Origin: DAOVGU01 sp030637775 [NCBI: bacterium]
GTDB taxonomy: Bacteria; Ratteibacteria; UBA8468
Direction: 5' to 3'
NCBI GenBank assembly: GCA_030637775.1
Contig: DAOWFY010000123.1
Coordinates: forward strand, 1-12,935
DNA: 12,935 bases
This document shows positions 12,685 through 12,935 of this stretch, in pieces. The position numbers were made by a program, and so were the translations under genes. Positions within the stretch are counted from its first letter, which is position 1. Each line of letters begins with the position of its first letter. The notes under the pieces were generated by a model that searched no databases, was not told the origin of the DNA, and saw nothing but the letters and a program-made list of their open reading frames with translations.

Positions 12685-12935
12685 TCATCCTAATTTCAGC
12701 ACAATGACTGTATTAATGGGGTCAGGTGCTTTTTTGGGTAAGTTTCTAATAAAAAGCCGGTCATTTCTCTGGAGAACAGAGACCTTTTCCTTGCTCGCCA
12801 AAAGATAACCTGATTTTATCTTGTTCTTCACTCCGTCAAGACAAATCTCTTCCCCTGGCCAGCGGAAGGTATGCAGATAGACCTTATCATTCTTTGCTGT
12901 GGTTAAACCAACCATACCTCCACCGAAGGAAGCTC
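12685..12935 (-). CDS. C-terminus of an alpha-L-fucosidase-like (GH29) protein, 5' end beyond the window
   Basis: The frame is open to the right edge of the window; the ATG at 12915 is internal, with coding residues before it and no ribosome site. The visible end reads GLTTAKNDKVYLHTFRWPGE, then a sugar-protein-like DGVKNKIKSGYLLAS strand, RNDRLFIRNLPKKAPDPINT and VIVLKLG-stop. This matches the C-terminal beta-sandwich of GH29 fucosidases (T.KgdtlYLHvf.WPg...l...v.sa.lL...l.....lP...pdp..tVi.l). The catalytic barrel is outside the window, so active-site residues cannot be checked. Released fucose would feed FucI downstream. TGA at 12685-12687 overlaps the ribosome site of the next gene. Confidence 0.75.
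   Translation of the reverse strand, partial: ASFGGGMVGLTTAKNDKVYLHTFRWPGEEICLDGVKNKIKSGYLLASKEKVSVLQRNDRLFIRNLPKKAPDPINTVIVLKLG

Noticed and set aside
12717-12726. GGGGTCAGGT, the first ten bases of the MITE-like terminal repeat after its AA.
   Set aside because: It lies in the coding sequence for the conserved APDPINTV segment of the fucosidase-like protein, with no inverted partner nearby.
12685-12915. Reading the right-end frame as a complete 76-residue gene starting at 12915.
   Set aside because: The frame stays open past the window edge with GH29-like residues before the Met and no ribosome site; it is the end of a longer gene.
1-12935. tRNA, rRNA, CRISPR arrays and origin-like sites.
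   Set aside because: No cloverleaf ending in CCA, no rRNA-like conserved blocks, no regularly spaced direct repeats and no DnaA-box clusters were seen on reading both strands.

Overview
The window is about 12.9 kb of moderate-GC DNA. GC varies by eye from roughly a third in the gene at 8103-8936 to nearly half in the fucose isomerase gene. The gene content suggests an uncultured, polysaccharide-degrading Gram-negative lineage of the PVC/Omnitrophota type. The hints are several short prepilin-like proteins in a row (one of the H-X9-DG type, one carrying a LamG domain), a stand-alone uroporphyrinogen-decarboxylase-like protein in a sugar operon, and many short interspersed palindromes. The phylum assignment is an inference from gene content only.

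Left third (1-3628, all minus strand): a cluster of type II secretion/type IV pilus-like (pseudo)pilins. In transcription order it holds a three-helix membrane protein, a prepilin with a C-terminal LamG domain, a DUF2283 protein overlapped by a stunted toxin-like reading frame, an H-X9-DG prepilin, a GspG-like prepilin, and a PilX/GspK-like minor pilin that runs off the left edge.

Middle (3676-6305): mobile DNA. A 136-bp MITE-like element with perfect 27-bp terminal inverted repeats, and a 2.4-kb IS66-family element with perfect 22-bp ends (DUF6788 gene, transposase, and an SH3-like passenger gene), flank a surviving fragment of an ECF sigma factor (region 4, the -35 binding helix-turn-helix). 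The rest of the sigma gene is not found past the far end of the IS, and the IS has no target-site duplication, so the locus was rearranged. The membrane protein just downstream of the sigma fragment sits where an anti-sigma factor would be. A 95-bp imperfect inverted repeat of unknown nature lies past the IS.

Right half (6487-12935, mostly minus strand): an L-fucose utilisation locus. In transcription order it has the C-terminus of an alpha-L-fucosidase-like glycosidase, a UroD-like protein, L-fucose isomerase (fucI), a Nif3-like protein and a rhamnulokinase-family sugar kinase, presumably acting on L-fuculose. Released fucose would be isomerised to fuculose and phosphorylated; no aldolase is in the window. 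Between the Nif3-like gene and the kinase, on the opposite strand and with lower GC, sits a single gene that fuses an MntA-type nucleotidyltransferase to a HepT (HEPN/DUF86) domain, i.e. both halves of a toxin-antitoxin pair in one chain. The kinase has its own strong promoter, which appears to give a leaderless mRNA.

The least expected non-coding signal is a group of four intergenic hairpins with unrelated stem sequences. All have a 4-nt loop and a constant CTAC (GTAG on the minus strand) tag on the same side, and all lie between minus-strand genes. A degenerate fifth copy may have been absorbed into a coding sequence.
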